In this document: positions 43,664 through 54,488 of the stretch, piece by piece
Position numbering within the stretch: the stretch's first letter is position 1
Layout of the letters: every line of letters begins with the position of its first letter
Assembly (NCBI RefSeq): GCF_900188005.1
Contig: NZ_FZNR01000032.1
Span: 1-64,000 of the forward strand
From: Actinoplanes regularis
GTDB taxonomy: Bacteria > Actinomycetota > Actinomycetes > Mycobacteriales > Micromonosporaceae
Direction: 5' to 3'
Length of the DNA: 64,000 bases
The notes under the pieces: generated by a model
The model's input: only the letters and a program-made list of their open reading frames with translations
What the model was told of the DNA's origin: nothing
Databases searched by the model: none
Made by a program: the position numbers and the translations under genes

Positions 43664-45034
43664 ATGGCCCTGGCAGTAGTCCTTTCGGGGTACGGCGATC
43701 GATCTGACTCTGCGGCCGATCGTGATCGTGTCTTCTCCGTATCGGCGGCTCTTAGTGCCAGGTCGTGGGCGATTGTGGGCGGTCGGCCGATCGGGTATCG
43801 ACTGTGGATGGCGACGCGAGTCCTCGATCGGTCTGCCGGTGGTGCCGTATGGCTGTCGCTGACGCCCCTTGTGGATGCTTGCTGCCTCGGCGAGAAGGAC
43901 GCGAGAATAGTGCCCCGCGATCTCCTGTTAGGCATGCTGTTGGCTTTTGATATTTCGGGAATTCCCACCGACCGAGTCGTGTGGATCGAATCTTTCTCGT
44001 CGTGCAGCCTGGACGAAGTAATGACAAGCGCGTCACCATGGGCGCCAGCAATCAGTACGCGAATGGTGGGTTCGCTGAGTCGGAGCGAAACGGTGGCCGC
44101 CATTCTGGATGATATGGAGGCACTCGCCAGGACATTGTTTCCGGTGTGGCTTCCGGGGGCTGAAGGCATCACCACCTCGGCGGGTGCCGCAGTGGCCGCC
44201 GTGCGGGCTCTGGCGTTTAGGCAAGCTGCGCGGACCTCACAGTACGGGCCGTTCCTGGCCGATCTGGCGACCGGTGCCGTGGCGGGGCGGAAGGGGAACA
44301 CTCGGCGGCATCGGCCGGAGGTCCGGGCGCTCGGGCTGGGCCGGGTACTCGCGGCCAGCTTCGGTTGGCAGAGGTGTGTGCTCGCGCTGCACCCGCCGAA
44401 GAAACTCGATGAAAAAACGGCGTTTACCCTTGATGGGGCGGCGCAATGGCTCGTCGACCACGGCCGTCTCTCGGTGTGGATCTTCGCGGCGATGCCGCCC
44501 GCTGTTGCCAGTCCACCCATGGCCGCGTTGCCTGCTACCGGCGCTGTGCCCGAGGCGATTTCGACTGTTGCCAACCTTCCACTTCCGACGGTTTCGGTCG
44601 CCCCGCCCGGTTCCCGGCCCGTCGCTGAGCGGCCACTACGTAGGGCGAAGGCAAGTGGCGTACGCCCGCGCGGTGTCTCCGGCAAACCGCACCCGAGTAG
44701 CCCGGCCGAAGTATTGCTGGAGGAAGCTCTCGCCGATCGACCCTGGGCTGCCGGCCGTTCCTGGAATTGCACGGTCCGGCTCGGGACGCTCGTCAATCCG
44801 GTCCGGGTTGATCTCCTGTGGGCGAAGGAACAATGCATTGTCGAAGTCGATGGCGCAGATCATCGTACGGCCGGCAAGTTTGCCGCGGATCGGCAACGCG
44901 ACGTGATGCTGCAGATCCACGGGTACGTCGTGCTCCGTTTCACCAACGTCCAGGTTTTCGACGACGTCGAGAATGTTCTAGCACTTCTCCAACAGCTTCT
45001 CGCCGACCGCCGGCGCACCCGGAAAGGACGATGA
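43664..45034 (+). CDS. DUF559-domain endonuclease-like protein
   Basis: 456 aa if started at the ATG at 43664; the ATG at 43808 is an alternative, and neither has a strong ribosome-binding site. Residues 1-290 are of no recognised family. After a Pro/Ala-rich linker the C-terminal ~110 residues are a DUF559/Vsr-like PD-(D/E)xK fold: SPAEVLLEEAL, then VRVDLLWAKEQCIVEVDG with the catalytic Asp and Glu, and QIHGYVVLRFTNVQVFDD. GC content is lower than in neighbours. It ends one base before the next gene, forming a cassette with the winged-helix-like protein and the HerA-type ATPase. Confidence 0.7.
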   Translation: MALAVVLSGYGDRSDSAADRDRVFSVSAALSARSWAIVGGRPIGYRLWMATRVLDRSAGGAVWLSLTPLVDACCLGEKDARIVPRDLLLGMLLAFDISGIPTDRVVWIESFSSCSLDEVMTSASPWAPAISTRMVGSLSRSETVAAILDDMEALARTLFPVWLPGAEGITTSAGAAVAAVRALAFRQAARTSQYGPFLADLATGAVAGRKGNTRRHRPEVRALGLGRVLAASFGWQRCVLALHPPKKLDEKTAFTLDGAAQWLVDHGRLSVWIFAAMPPAVASPPMAALPATGAVPEAISTVANLPLPTVSVAPPGSRPVAERPLRRAKASGVRPRGVSGKPHPSSPAEVLLEEALADRPWAAGRSWNCTVRLGTLVNPVRVDLLWAKEQCIVEVDGADHRTAGKFAADRQRDVMLQIHGYVVLRFTNVQVFDDVENVLALLQQLLADRRRTRKGR

Positions 45035-45035
45035 C

Positions 45036-45707
45036 TTGCCTGACAAGCCGTTGACGACGGTTGAGACAGCGGTGCTTTTCATTCTGCTTGCCGAGGCCGG
45101 TCCGGTCCCGAATGCCGTTCTGGCAAGGGAGCATGGTTGCTATCTGAAACGCGAGCAGCGCGACCATCTCGTGAGCTTGAAGCTGGTCGAGGTCGAGCGG
45201 AACTCGGGCAGACTGGTGCTGACGTTGAGCGACAAGGGCTGGGCACACTGTCGTGCCGAGCTCGCCTCCGGATCAGCGCCTGCGCGGTCCGGTGCTGCCG
45301 GTGGGGCATTGTTCGCCGTACTCCGGCGGTGGGATCGCTATCTGACCGCGCGACAGCTCAGTCTCGGCGACTTCGTGAACTGTGGCAGCGACAGGACGGT
45401 GGTGGAACCGCCAGTCGGCGAGCAGGAGGTGCAGGAGCGAGGGCCGCAGGTGGAGGAGCGGGTGCGCGCCGCGTACGAGATGATCGCTCCGAAGGCCGGG
45501 GAATTGGTCAGTCTGGCCGATCTCCGTGACGTGGTAGGGGATCTGATCCGGGCTGACGTCGACGCGGCGCTACGCCGACTGCACCGCAAGCCGGGCGTGA
45601 CCCTGGTACCGGAGGCGAATCAAAAGACTCTCGATCGGCGTTCCCGAGACGCCGCCGTGGTGATCGGCGATCAGCCCAAGCACGCGATCGCGATGCAGGT
45701 CTCATGA
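45036..45707 (+). CDS. Winged-helix-like protein of the ATPase cassette
   Basis: 223 aa. The TTG at 45036, with GGAAAGG 6-8 bases before it, is the likely start. The N-terminus (TVETAVLFILLAEAGPVPNA, then HLVSLKLVEVERNSGRLVLT) resembles a winged helix. The C-terminus (LVSLADLRDVVGDLIRADVD, then LVPEANQKTLDRRSRDAAVV) resembles a second winged-helix unit. It overlaps the ATPase start by 4 bases and probably forms a complex with it. Function unknown. Confidence 0.6.
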   Translation: MPDKPLTTVETAVLFILLAEAGPVPNAVLAREHGCYLKREQRDHLVSLKLVEVERNSGRLVLTLSDKGWAHCRAELASGSAPARSGAAGGALFAVLRRWDRYLTARQLSLGDFVNCGSDRTVVEPPVGEQEVQERGPQVEERVRAAYEMIAPKAGELVSLADLRDVVGDLIRADVDAALRRLHRKPGVTLVPEANQKTLDRRSRDAAVVIGDQPKHAIAMQVS

Positions 45708-48700
45708 CCGCGGACGCGTTGAAAGCGCTCGCGCATCTGCACTTCCACTCCACACCGACCCGTAACGACGTCTGGCGCGAGACACGCTTCCACATCGACG
45801 GTCTGCACGCTGGTGTGCTCGCCGAAGTCCTCGATGCGGTGGACCGCGCGGAGTCCAGCCCGGACAGCAGCCCGACCGGTGTCGTGGTGCGGGGCCAACG
45901 CGGCGCTGGCAAGACGCACCTGCTCAGCCGGGTTCGCGAGCTGATCCAGTTGCGTGGCGGATACTTCTTTCTGGTCAGCCTCCTGGATGCCGACGCATTC
46001 TGGGGCAGCGTGGCGGCTTCGGTCGTCGACGGGCTGCACCAGCCGGTCGACGACGACGGCTCGACCCAGCTCCACCTGTCCCTGAACCGTCTCGTCGATC
46101 TGCTGGGCCTACCGGTGGTGACCCGCATGGCGGTGACGGGGCGTGTTCCGCTGACACCCGACCGCCTGGACGAGTTCGTCGCGGCGCTGGGCCGGCTGAA
46201 CCGCCAGATCGGCATCGGGAGCCGTGACACGGCCCGCGCTCTGGCGCTACTGGCCGGTAGCGACGCGCGGGCGCAGGACGTGGCGATGTCCTACCTGCTC
46301 GCCGGCGAGGAAGCCGAGGTCGGCGAGCGGGCCGCGTGGGGCATCCGGCCCGCCCAGCGGTTCCCGCAGCATCTGGTATCGGACGTCTCTCGTCTGCTGT
46401 CGCTCACTGGGCCGTCGGTCGTCGCAGTGGACCAGGTGGACGGGCTCATCGCGCAGGTCGCGAACAGGAGCCATACCTCCGCGGACGGTCGCGGCGGCGG
46501 CGCCGACGGCTGGGCCGCGGCCGTTCAGCTCGACCGGGTGGCGAGCGGCCTGATGGAACTGCGCGAACTGACCCGGCGCACGGTGTCGGTGCTGGCGTTG
46601 CTGCCGGTCTCGTGGGCCGTGATCAAGGGCAATGCCGTCGACACCGTGCAAGACCGGTTCCGGGAGGCCTCCCCTCTCGAGGCGATACCGGATCGTGAGA
46701 CAGGTCGGGCCCTGATCGAGCGTCGGCTGACAGCGCACTACGCGGAAACGGGTTTCGTGCCACCGTACGCCAGCTGGCCGATTCGGCCTGAGGCGTTCGA
46801 CGACGCCGTCGACTTCACTCCCCGGCAGCTGCTGATCAACGTCGAGCGGCACATCCGCTCGTGCGTGCAGAGCGGTACGGTGACCGAGCTGACGCACCTC
46901 GGCACGGTCACCGAGGCGCCGACTGCGGGTCCCGCTCCGGCGGGCCGTCCGGCACTCGAGATCCTGGACGAGCGGTACGCCGCGCTGCGAGCCGCTGCAC
47001 CGGTGGGCGGCCTGCTCGATCCAGCCAACGAGGACGCCGAGGTGCCCGCCCTGCTGGCCGCGGGTCTAGACGCCTGGGTCAGAGAGAACCCGGATGACGA
47101 CTTCACCCAGGACACGATTCCGACTCGCAAACCGGTGTTGCACGCGCGGCTGCGGCGCACCTTGGACGATCGGACCGGAGACGAGGCGCATTGGGCGTTC
47201 CGGGCCATCGCCGCACAGCACTACAACGCCGAACTGGCACGGCTACGCAACGCGTGTGTCGCCGCTGGTCTGGCCAGCGGCGTCGCCCAGCGCCGGCTAT
47301 ACATCCTCCGCAACGACGATTGGCCGAAGAGCCCCGGACGGCGAAAGGCAGTCGAGGAGTTCGTCGCGGCTGGTGGCCAGACACTGCCGCTCGGTGAGAA
47401 CGACTTGCGCAGCCTGGTGGCGCTGCGAACACTCCTCGCCGAGGAGTCGGACGGCCTATCGGAATGGCTGATCGAGCGGCGGCCCGCGTCACGTACGGCT
47501 CTACTAAAGGCCGCTCTCGCCGACGCCGGACGCGAAATGCTGGACGGCAACGACCCGGACGCGGGCACCGTGGACCCCGTTGACCCGGCAGACGTGCCGC
47601 AGGACCTCACCCTGCTCGCAGCCGGCGCGACCCGAGACGAGTCAGACTCTGCGGACCCGGCGGACGTGCCGCGGCAGAGGCCACCGCAGGAGGCTGTGGA
47701 CACTCCGGGTGGGGTGTATCTGCGCGTGGGCGACGACTGCGAGACGGGCGACCCGGTTCACGTCGAACTGACCGCACTGCGGAAACACACCGCCATCTTC
47801 GCGGGCTCCGGTTCCGGCAAGACCGTCCTGATCCGGCGGCTGGTGGAAGAGTGCGCCCTGCTCGGTGTCTCGGCGATCGTGCTCGATCCCAACAACGACC
47901 TGGCCCGCCTCGGTGACGCCTGGCCGCGTGAGCCTCGGGGGTGGGCAGGCGGTGACGCCCAGGCGGCAGCCGACTATCACGATGCGGTCGAGGTCGTGGT
48001 GTGGACACCGGGCCGAGAGGGTGGACGGCCGCTGACCTTCCAACCCCTGCCCGACCTCGGTGAGGTGAGTGACGACCCCGACGAGTTCACCCTGGCGGTC
48101 GACAGCGCGGTCGACGCCCTCGCGCCGCGCGCCCAGGTCGCCGCCGCCACAGCGAAGGCGATGCGGGGGCAGGCGGTGCTGCGGCAGGTCCTGCGGCATT
48201 ACGGCCGGACTGGTGACCGCAGCAGTCTGGACGGCTTGATCGCGTTGCTGCGGGACCTGCCGGAAGGTGTGAGCGAACTGGCTGGCGCGGCGGTGATCGC
48301 CGCCGATATGGCGGAGAATCTCGACGCCGCCCGGATCAACGATCCACTCTTCGGGGGAACGGGCGACCCGGCCGACCCGGGAACTCTGCTGAGTCCGGCA
48401 CCGGGTAAGCGGGCCCGTGTCTCAGTCATCAGTTTCGTCGGGCGCCCAGCGAGGAGAAGCGGCAGAGCTTCGTCAGCAGACTCCAGATGGCGCTGTTCTC
48501 ATGGATCAAGCGCAATCCCGCCGGGGATCGGCCGCTGGGTGGCCTGCTGGTGATGGACGAGGCTCAGACGCTGACCCCCTCCGGTTCGACCACCATGTGT
48601 ACGCGCAGCACCCTGATGCTGGTCTCGCAGGCCCGCAAGTACGGCCTCGGCCTGATCTTCGCCACGCAGGCGCCGAAGGGCTTGCACAACCAGATACCGG

Positions 48701-48957
48701 GGAACGCGGCGACGCAGGTCTTCGGGCTATTGAACGCCCCGGTGCACATCGAGGCGGCCCGAGAGATGGCTCATTTCAAGGGCGGCGACGTGCCGGACAT
48801 CTCCCGCCTGACGAGCGGTGAGTTCTATGTGGCGGTCGAAGGCCAGCCGTTCCGCAAGATCCGAACTCCGCTCTGCCTCACCCACCACCCAGCCAGTCCG
48901 CTCTCCACCGACGAGGTAATGGCCCGGTCCTGGCAAACCACCGTCGGTATCAGCTGA
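45704..48957 (+). pseudogene. HerA/FtsK-type double P-loop ATPase, frameshifted
   Basis: The first frame runs from the ATG at 45704 to the stop at 48553, and the second carries the end of the protein to 48957. The N-terminal ATPase has P-loop GQRGAGKTH at 64-72. A ~400-residue helical middle leads to a HerA-type motor with P-loop GSGSGKT near residue 700. Its Walker B (LLVMDEAQTLTPS), the FATQAPKGLHNQI sensor region and the C-terminal part of the fold all lie in the other frame. Comparing VISFVG with the resumed PSEEKRQSF shows one base missing between 48443 and 48444. Inserting it would restore a protein of about 1085 aa. This is either a true recent mutation or a sequencing error. Confidence 0.75.
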
Positions 48958-49006
48958 TGTCGAAGCCGACGCAAACCCTGAACTCTGCATATGAAGGGAA
49001 CCTCGA

Positions 49007-50248
49007 ATGGGTTCATTGGATCTTGCTGTGTTGCTGGCTGCCGGGGCGGCCGGTGGGTCGAGCTGTCTGACGTCGACGACGGTGCTGGAGCCGGCCGGTG
49101 GCCGGCACGCGTCGGTGGCGCCGGCCAAGTTCGCTGATGCGAACAGCAACAACAAGCGTGGGGTGTACGCGTACGAGCAGCGTTTCCTCGGTGACGAGAG
49201 CCGGTACGCGGTGCTGATCGACTCGAAGCAGTCGCAGCTCAACCGGGCCGAGCAGGCGCTGGCCCAGGCGATCGAGGACGGCCATCCGCTGCTGTCGCGG
49301 GTGCCGCACGTACGGCTGACATATGAGCGGGCTGGGACGGTCGAGCACTACTACGACCTGACGCTTCCGCACCGGATCTTCGACGGCCACATCCGCGCGG
49401 GGACGATCGACGGCACGCCCACCACGCAGACCCCGGAGTATCGGGCGGTACGGGACGCCAGCCCGGCCAACGCGCGGGCCCTACTGGAGACGAGTCCGGT
49501 GACGCTGATCTTCGGGGGCTGGGACGCGACTCGCCGCAGTCGGCAGGGTCGTTGGCGCAGCGCGCTGGTCGGTGAGATCGCCGGCTTCATGGCGGCGGTT
49601 CGGGACCCGGACGGGCTTCTGGTGAAGCCTGCGCCCGGGCTGAAGGGCGGGGCCCGGGTCGACCCGGTCGGGATGCAGATCAACCTCGGTAAGAAGGTGA
49701 TGACCGAGGTGGCGGACCGGCAACAGGCGGAGCTGAGCCCGTCCACCCATAGCACGATCGTCAAGACGGCCGGCGGGATCAAGCCGGGTGAGACGAAGTC
49801 GGCGTCCGCGCTGGGGCTCGGTGGCATCCCGCCGACTCTCGACCAGTTGACCGGCGTCGCATGCGACGCGATCATCCGTACGCACGTGCTGTCCTTCGCC
49901 ACCCTGCGGCAGATGCGATTCGGTGCCGGCCCGGAGGGCGACGCCGCCTGCCGGGCGCTGCTGGCCGCGCTGGCTCTCAACGCGCTCGCCCGCTCCGATG
50001 CGGAGCTCTACCTGCGGGCGAACTGCGACCTGGTCGAGGCGGAATCACCGAGGGTGCGGCTCGACCGGCGGGGTGGCGAGTTCCTGGAGGTGGAACCGCT
50101 CGGCATCGACGCCGCCGACCTGCTGCTGTCCGAGGCGCTCGCCCATGCCGAGAAGGCCGCCGACGTGTCGTGGACAGGCCTGGCGATGCGGGTGACCGGC
50201 AACCCGGACATCCTCTCCGGCGCGGTCGACGCGGACGACAAGCCGTGA
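49007..50248 (+). CDS. csb1: Type I-U/I-G CRISPR Cas7 (Csb1)
   Basis: 413 aa, ATG with GAAGGGAA upstream, 49 bases beyond the ATPase pseudogene. Csb1 (GSU0053-type RAMP) signatures include LIDSKQSQLNRAEQAL near residue 75 and LIFGGWDATRRSRQGRWRSA. It is the backbone subunit that coats crRNA in the type I-U Cascade. First gene of an operon in which every following cas gene overlaps its predecessor by 1-4 bases. Confidence 0.88.
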   Translation: MGSLDLAVLLAAGAAGGSSCLTSTTVLEPAGGRHASVAPAKFADANSNNKRGVYAYEQRFLGDESRYAVLIDSKQSQLNRAEQALAQAIEDGHPLLSRVPHVRLTYERAGTVEHYYDLTLPHRIFDGHIRAGTIDGTPTTQTPEYRAVRDASPANARALLETSPVTLIFGGWDATRRSRQGRWRSALVGEIAGFMAAVRDPDGLLVKPAPGLKGGARVDPVGMQINLGKKVMTEVADRQQAELSPSTHSTIVKTAGGIKPGETKSASALGLGGIPPTLDQLTGVACDAIIRTHVLSFATLRQMRFGAGPEGDAACRALLAALALNALARSDAELYLRANCDLVEAESPRVRLDRRGGEFLEVEPLGIDAADLLLSEALAHAEKAADVSWTGLAMRVTGNPDILSGAVDADDKP

Positions 50249-51765
50249 GCTTCGCGATCGTCGCCGAACCCTTGCTGGGTGTCTACAAGGGGCACGTGGG
50301 CGCCGGGCAGGTCGACTCGCTGCCGTCCCCGGCGCGTCTGCATGCGGCACTTGTCTGTGCGGCTGCGCAGGGGGTGCGCGCCGTCGCGGCAGGGGACGAC
50401 CTGCGGCCCTGCGCCGCGGATCGCGAGGCGTTGCGCTGGCTGGAAGAGAACCCGCCCGACGGTGTCGCGGTCCCGGGCACTCTGCACAACGGCGGCGTCG
50501 CCACCGCGTACCGCAAAGAGGGTTTGATCGTCAAGGAGGGCCGCAACCCGCTTGCTGAGAAGCTGGCCGGAAAGCCTGCAGTGACGGGTGTCTCGGTGAC
50601 CGGGCGGTTCGCCTGGTGGTGGAGGCAGGCTCCGCCCGAACCGGTGGTGACGGCGCTGGCCGCGCTCTGTCCCGAGGTGCCGTATCTGGGGACCAGCGAG
50701 TCGCCGGTGTTGCTGGCGGTAGCCGAGGCGGAGCCTACACACCTGCTGGACAGGGAGGCCGACCTGTTCACCGGAGACGGTCTGGACCTGACGGTGGCGG
50801 TCGAGGGCCGGCTGGATGCGCTGGAGACGGCTCACGCCGACGCGGCGAAGACGCCGCCGCTGAAGAGCGACGCACACCGCTCTAGCGAGAAGGTCGCCGC
50901 CCCTGCGGTGGTGACGAGCGGGCTGGACCTCGGCCGATATACCCGAGCGCCGCAGCCCCCGCCGCCGACGCCGTGGACATCGGTCCTGCTGTTCCGGATG
51001 AATCGGACCGGCCCGGTTCCGGCCGAATCGCGGGTCCGTTTCGCCGTGGCTGCCCACCGGGCGCTCGTCGCGATCATAGGAGACGGGGCGCCCGCGATCT
51101 TGACCGGCGTTTACGAGCCCGGCGTGCCGCGGCCGGCCAACCGGTGCGCGATCCACTTCCTCGGTCCGGACACCCCGCACATCGGTGGCTGCGCGCTGGC
51201 CGTGCTGCTGCCAGCCGACGCCGACGAGGTCGATCTCACCCTGGTGCGGATGGCGGCCCAACAGCTCAAGCAGGTCCGGGTCGCGTCCGGGTCGTTCTCG
51301 CTGGGGGCGCCGGTGGAGGTCCCCGCCGGCGAGTTCTGGCCGGAACCGGCCTCCGGCACGCAACGATGGTGGCAGACCGATCCGGTCGCGGTGCCGGACA
51401 CCCGCCCGCCGCGCGGCGGCCCCTGGACGCTGGCCGATGCGATCGCGCTGTCGGCCGGTTTGGTGTGGCGGCGGGAGTTCACCGTCCCGGGACGGGCCGA
51501 TACCCGCTACCGGGCGCTCGCCGCGGCAGCCGGACAACGGATCCGGGTCGGGTCGGCATCCCGGGTGGCGGGCAGCGATCTTGGCCAGTACGTGCACAAG
51601 GTCCATCAGGACACGCTGGTCCAGCCGTACCGCGCGGTGCTCGACCTCGGTGACCTTGCCGGTTCACGGACGATCACCGCCATCGGGCAGAGCCGGCACC
51701 TGGGCGGTGGCCTGCTCGTCCCGCGGGACCTGCCGGTCGCCATCGCGCGGAGGATGGGCCGATGA
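50245..51765 (+). CDS. csb2: Type I-U/I-G Cas5-Cas6 fusion (Csb2)
   Basis: 506 aa, GTG start overlapping csb1. The N-terminal RAMP part (FAIVAEPLLGVYKGHVGAGQ) is Cas5-like. The C-terminal part (QYVHKVHQDTLVQPYRAVLD, ending GQSRHLGGGLLVPRDLP) is the G-rich-loop Cas6-like end. In type I-U this fused protein processes pre-crRNA and holds the crRNA 5' handle. Length and gene order match Csb2 (GSU0054-type). Confidence 0.85.
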   Translation: MSFAIVAEPLLGVYKGHVGAGQVDSLPSPARLHAALVCAAAQGVRAVAAGDDLRPCAADREALRWLEENPPDGVAVPGTLHNGGVATAYRKEGLIVKEGRNPLAEKLAGKPAVTGVSVTGRFAWWWRQAPPEPVVTALAALCPEVPYLGTSESPVLLAVAEAEPTHLLDREADLFTGDGLDLTVAVEGRLDALETAHADAAKTPPLKSDAHRSSEKVAAPAVVTSGLDLGRYTRAPQPPPPTPWTSVLLFRMNRTGPVPAESRVRFAVAAHRALVAIIGDGAPAILTGVYEPGVPRPANRCAIHFLGPDTPHIGGCALAVLLPADADEVDLTLVRMAAQQLKQVRVASGSFSLGAPVEVPAGEFWPEPASGTQRWWQTDPVAVPDTRPPRGGPWTLADAIALSAGLVWRREFTVPGRADTRYRALAAAAGQRIRVGSASRVAGSDLGQYVHKVHQDTLVQPYRAVLDLGDLAGSRTITAIGQSRHLGGGLLVPRDLPVAIARRMGR

Positions 51766-54488
51766 CCGTCGACCGGGCCGAATTCGGCGACTTCTTCGCG
51801 GAGGTGCGGGATGGGCACCGGCCCTTCCGTTGGCAGCGGCGGTTACTCGACCATCTCCTGCACACCGGGAGGTGGCCGGACCAGTTGGTCGCCCCGACCG
51901 GCGCGGGTAAGACCAGCGTAATCGACGTGCACGTGTTCGCCGTGACGTTGATGGCCTGCGGTCACCCGGTCCGGGTGCCGCGCCGGCTCGCCCTAGTGGT
52001 GGACCGCCGGGCTCTGGTCGATGACCAGCACGAGCACGGCCAGCGGATTGCCGGTCTGCTGGCCGAGGCCGAGGACGGGAGTCTGCTCGGCCGGATGGCG
52101 GGCGCTCTCGGATCATTGCGCACGGCGATCGGTGGCCGTCCCCTCACGACCGCGCTGTTGCGTGGCGGCGCGCCTCCGTCCCGGCAGTGGCTGGAGGACC
52201 CGGTCGGCTGCGCGATAATCTGCGCCACCCCGGACATGTGGGGCTCGCGGCTGCTGTTGTCCGGGTACGGTTCGCGGGCGCAGGCCTGGCCACGAGAGGC
52301 CGGGTTACTGGCGTACGACTCGGTGGTTGTAGTCGACGAGGCGCATCTGTCACAGCAGCTGGTCACGACGGCGCGCCGGGTCGCCGAGCTCGCCGAGGTG
52401 GCCGAGGAACCGCTCGGGGTGCCGATCCTGCAGGTCGTGGAGACCACCGCCACCCCACGCGCTGATGCCGGGGTGGCGGTCGGCGTCGAACCGGCGGATC
52501 TGGACGTGGACACGGCGCTGCGGCAGCGGTTGACCGCGATGAAACCGGTCACTCTACTGCCGCTGCCGGTGTGGCCGATTCCGCGCACTGGCCCAGCCCA
52601 CAAGAGCGGGGTGACCGTATTAGCGGACGAGGCAGTGCGGCTGCGGGAGAAGTACGGCCGGACGGTCGGCTGCTTCGTCAACAGCGTCAAGGTGGCCACG
52701 GCCGTCGCTCTCGAACTGCGGGGCCGGGGCCAGGAGACGAGACTGATCTGCGGGCGGATGCGACCGTACGACGTCGGCCGGTTGCGCCCGCCCATGTCGA
52801 CGCTGCTCACCATCGGTGGCGACGACACGGTCGACGTCCTGGTCAGTACCCAGAGCCTGGAAGTCGGCGTCGACCTGGACCTGGCCGCGGCGGTGACCGA
52901 ACTGGCACCCGGTGGAGCCATCGTGCAGCGAGCCGGCCGGGTCAACCGGCTCGGGTCGCGGGCGACAGAGGTGGCCGTGATCGTGCCCGCAGGTGAGCTG
53001 GCCGCCGATGCCAGGTCCGGGCCGTACGGCCGCAACGACCTCGCGGAGGCTCACTCCTGGCTGGTGGACAGGTTCGCCGACCCGGTCGGCCTGGCACCCT
53101 GGGCACTGCGGGAGCCCCGCCCTCCGGTCCCTGCGGCGCGGCGGGACCTGTGGCAACGACTGGAGTTGGCCCAGGCGTGGCACCTCGCCCGGACCAGCGA
53201 CGACCTCGCGGCCCGGCAGGACGACCTGGACCTGTGGCTCAGCGACGACCTGGACGATCCCGAACACGAATTCGGGATCGTGGTGCGGCAGGCCCTGCCG
53301 GCTGACCGCGCTGATGCCGTACGCCTGATCCAGGCTCTGCCGCCCCGCAAGCACGAGGTGTTTCCGGTCTCGATCCGGAAGGCGGCGAAGGTTCGGGAAA
53401 GGCTGAAGTCCGGTGGGATCCTGATCCGTCCCACCGAGGACCGGCCGCGTTTTCTGCCTCCTGGCGAAGGAAAACGCCCCGCAGGCCAGGCCGGCTCCAA
53501 CGGCGACGCCCGCCCGGAGGGTCGGATCCGCCCCGGCGACCTGCTCGTCGTCGACGCCGACGAGGCCCTGTTCATCACGGACGTGGTCGACCCTGACGGC
53601 ACCGAACGGGCCGTGGACGTGCTCGAAGCAGCCAACGACATGGACGCCGGCACGTTCGTGTTCCGCATCGAGCGGATCCCGACCGAACGGGAGGACGACG
53701 ACCGCCGGATCCTCGACGCCATCGATCCGGAGCAGGACCTCACCGAGCAGCTGAGCGACCTGGGAAAGCAGCTCGGGTTGACCCACGATCAGCTGGCCGC
53801 CGCTGAGTTGACCCCTCATTGGGACGACTCGCAAGACGGCCGACCACGGCTCGTCCGGCTACTCGTCGTCGGCCTTCACCGGGCGGCCGCCGACGAGGAC
53901 CTGCGGCAGACCTGGACCCCGAGCCGGGAACCGGTCACCTTGCGCCAGCACGCCGGGGCGGTCGCCGACCGGGCCGGGATCGTCGCCGACCGACTCCACC
54001 TGGACGCCGGGCTGATCGGCGTGCTGAGCCACGCTGGTCTGCACCACGACGACGGCAAGATCGACGAACGGTTCCAGCGCCTGCTGCGGGGCCGCTCGAC
54101 ACAGCTCGAGCCGCTGGCCAAGAGCCGGGTGCGCAGCACCCGCCGAAACCGGGAACTCCGAGCCCAGGTGGGGCTACCGGCCGGGTGGCGCCACGAACAA
54201 CTCTCGGTGGTCGAAGCCTGGGACAAGCTGTCCGAGCTGGAGGAACCCCACCGGGAGCTTGCAGCCCGGCTGGTCGGCACCAGCCACGGGTACGGCCGGC
54301 ACGGCTTCCCGCACACCAGCAGGCACCTCACCAGACATCCCGGCGAAACCGCCGTCACCCTGTTCGACGAGGGGCTGTGGGACGAACTGATCGAACGTAC
54401 GCATCTGCGTTGGGGGGTGTGGGGCTGCGCGTACCTGGAGGCGCTGCTCCGGGCCGCCGACGGGCAAGTCTCCGCGGAGGGATCATGA
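51762..54488 (+). CDS. cas3: Type I-U/I-G Cas3 helicase-nuclease (HD at C-terminus)
   Basis: 908 aa, ATG overlapping csb2. The helicase comes first: Walker A APTGAGKTS at 44-52, DEAH box VVVVDEAHLSQQ, motif III ETTAT, and motif VI IVQRAGRVNRLG. The HD nuclease is C-terminal (HAGLHHDDGKIDERFQ, then LVGTSHGYGRHGFPH), the arrangement typical of type I-U and opposite to most Cas3 proteins. It unwinds and degrades target DNA after recruitment by Cascade. Confidence 0.92.
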   Translation: MTVDRAEFGDFFAEVRDGHRPFRWQRRLLDHLLHTGRWPDQLVAPTGAGKTSVIDVHVFAVTLMACGHPVRVPRRLALVVDRRALVDDQHEHGQRIAGLLAEAEDGSLLGRMAGALGSLRTAIGGRPLTTALLRGGAPPSRQWLEDPVGCAIICATPDMWGSRLLLSGYGSRAQAWPREAGLLAYDSVVVVDEAHLSQQLVTTARRVAELAEVAEEPLGVPILQVVETTATPRADAGVAVGVEPADLDVDTALRQRLTAMKPVTLLPLPVWPIPRTGPAHKSGVTVLADEAVRLREKYGRTVGCFVNSVKVATAVALELRGRGQETRLICGRMRPYDVGRLRPPMSTLLTIGGDDTVDVLVSTQSLEVGVDLDLAAAVTELAPGGAIVQRAGRVNRLGSRATEVAVIVPAGELAADARSGPYGRNDLAEAHSWLVDRFADPVGLAPWALREPRPPVPAARRDLWQRLELAQAWHLARTSDDLAARQDDLDLWLSDDLDDPEHEFGIVVRQALPADRADAVRLIQALPPRKHEVFPVSIRKAAKVRERLKSGGILIRPTEDRPRFLPPGEGKRPAGQAGSNGDARPEGRIRPGDLLVVDADEALFITDVVDPDGTERAVDVLEAANDMDAGTFVFRIERIPTEREDDDRRILDAIDPEQDLTEQLSDLGKQLGLTHDQLAAAELTPHWDDSQDGRPRLVRLLVVGLHRAAADEDLRQTWTPSREPVTLRQHAGAVADRAGIVADRLHLDAGLIGVLSHAGLHHDDGKIDERFQRLLRGRSTQLEPLAKSRVRSTRRNRELRAQVGLPAGWRHEQLSVVEAWDKLSELEEPHRELAARLVGTSHGYGRHGFPHTSRHLTRHPGETAVTLFDEGLWDELIERTHLRWGVWGCAYLEALLRAADGQVSAEGS

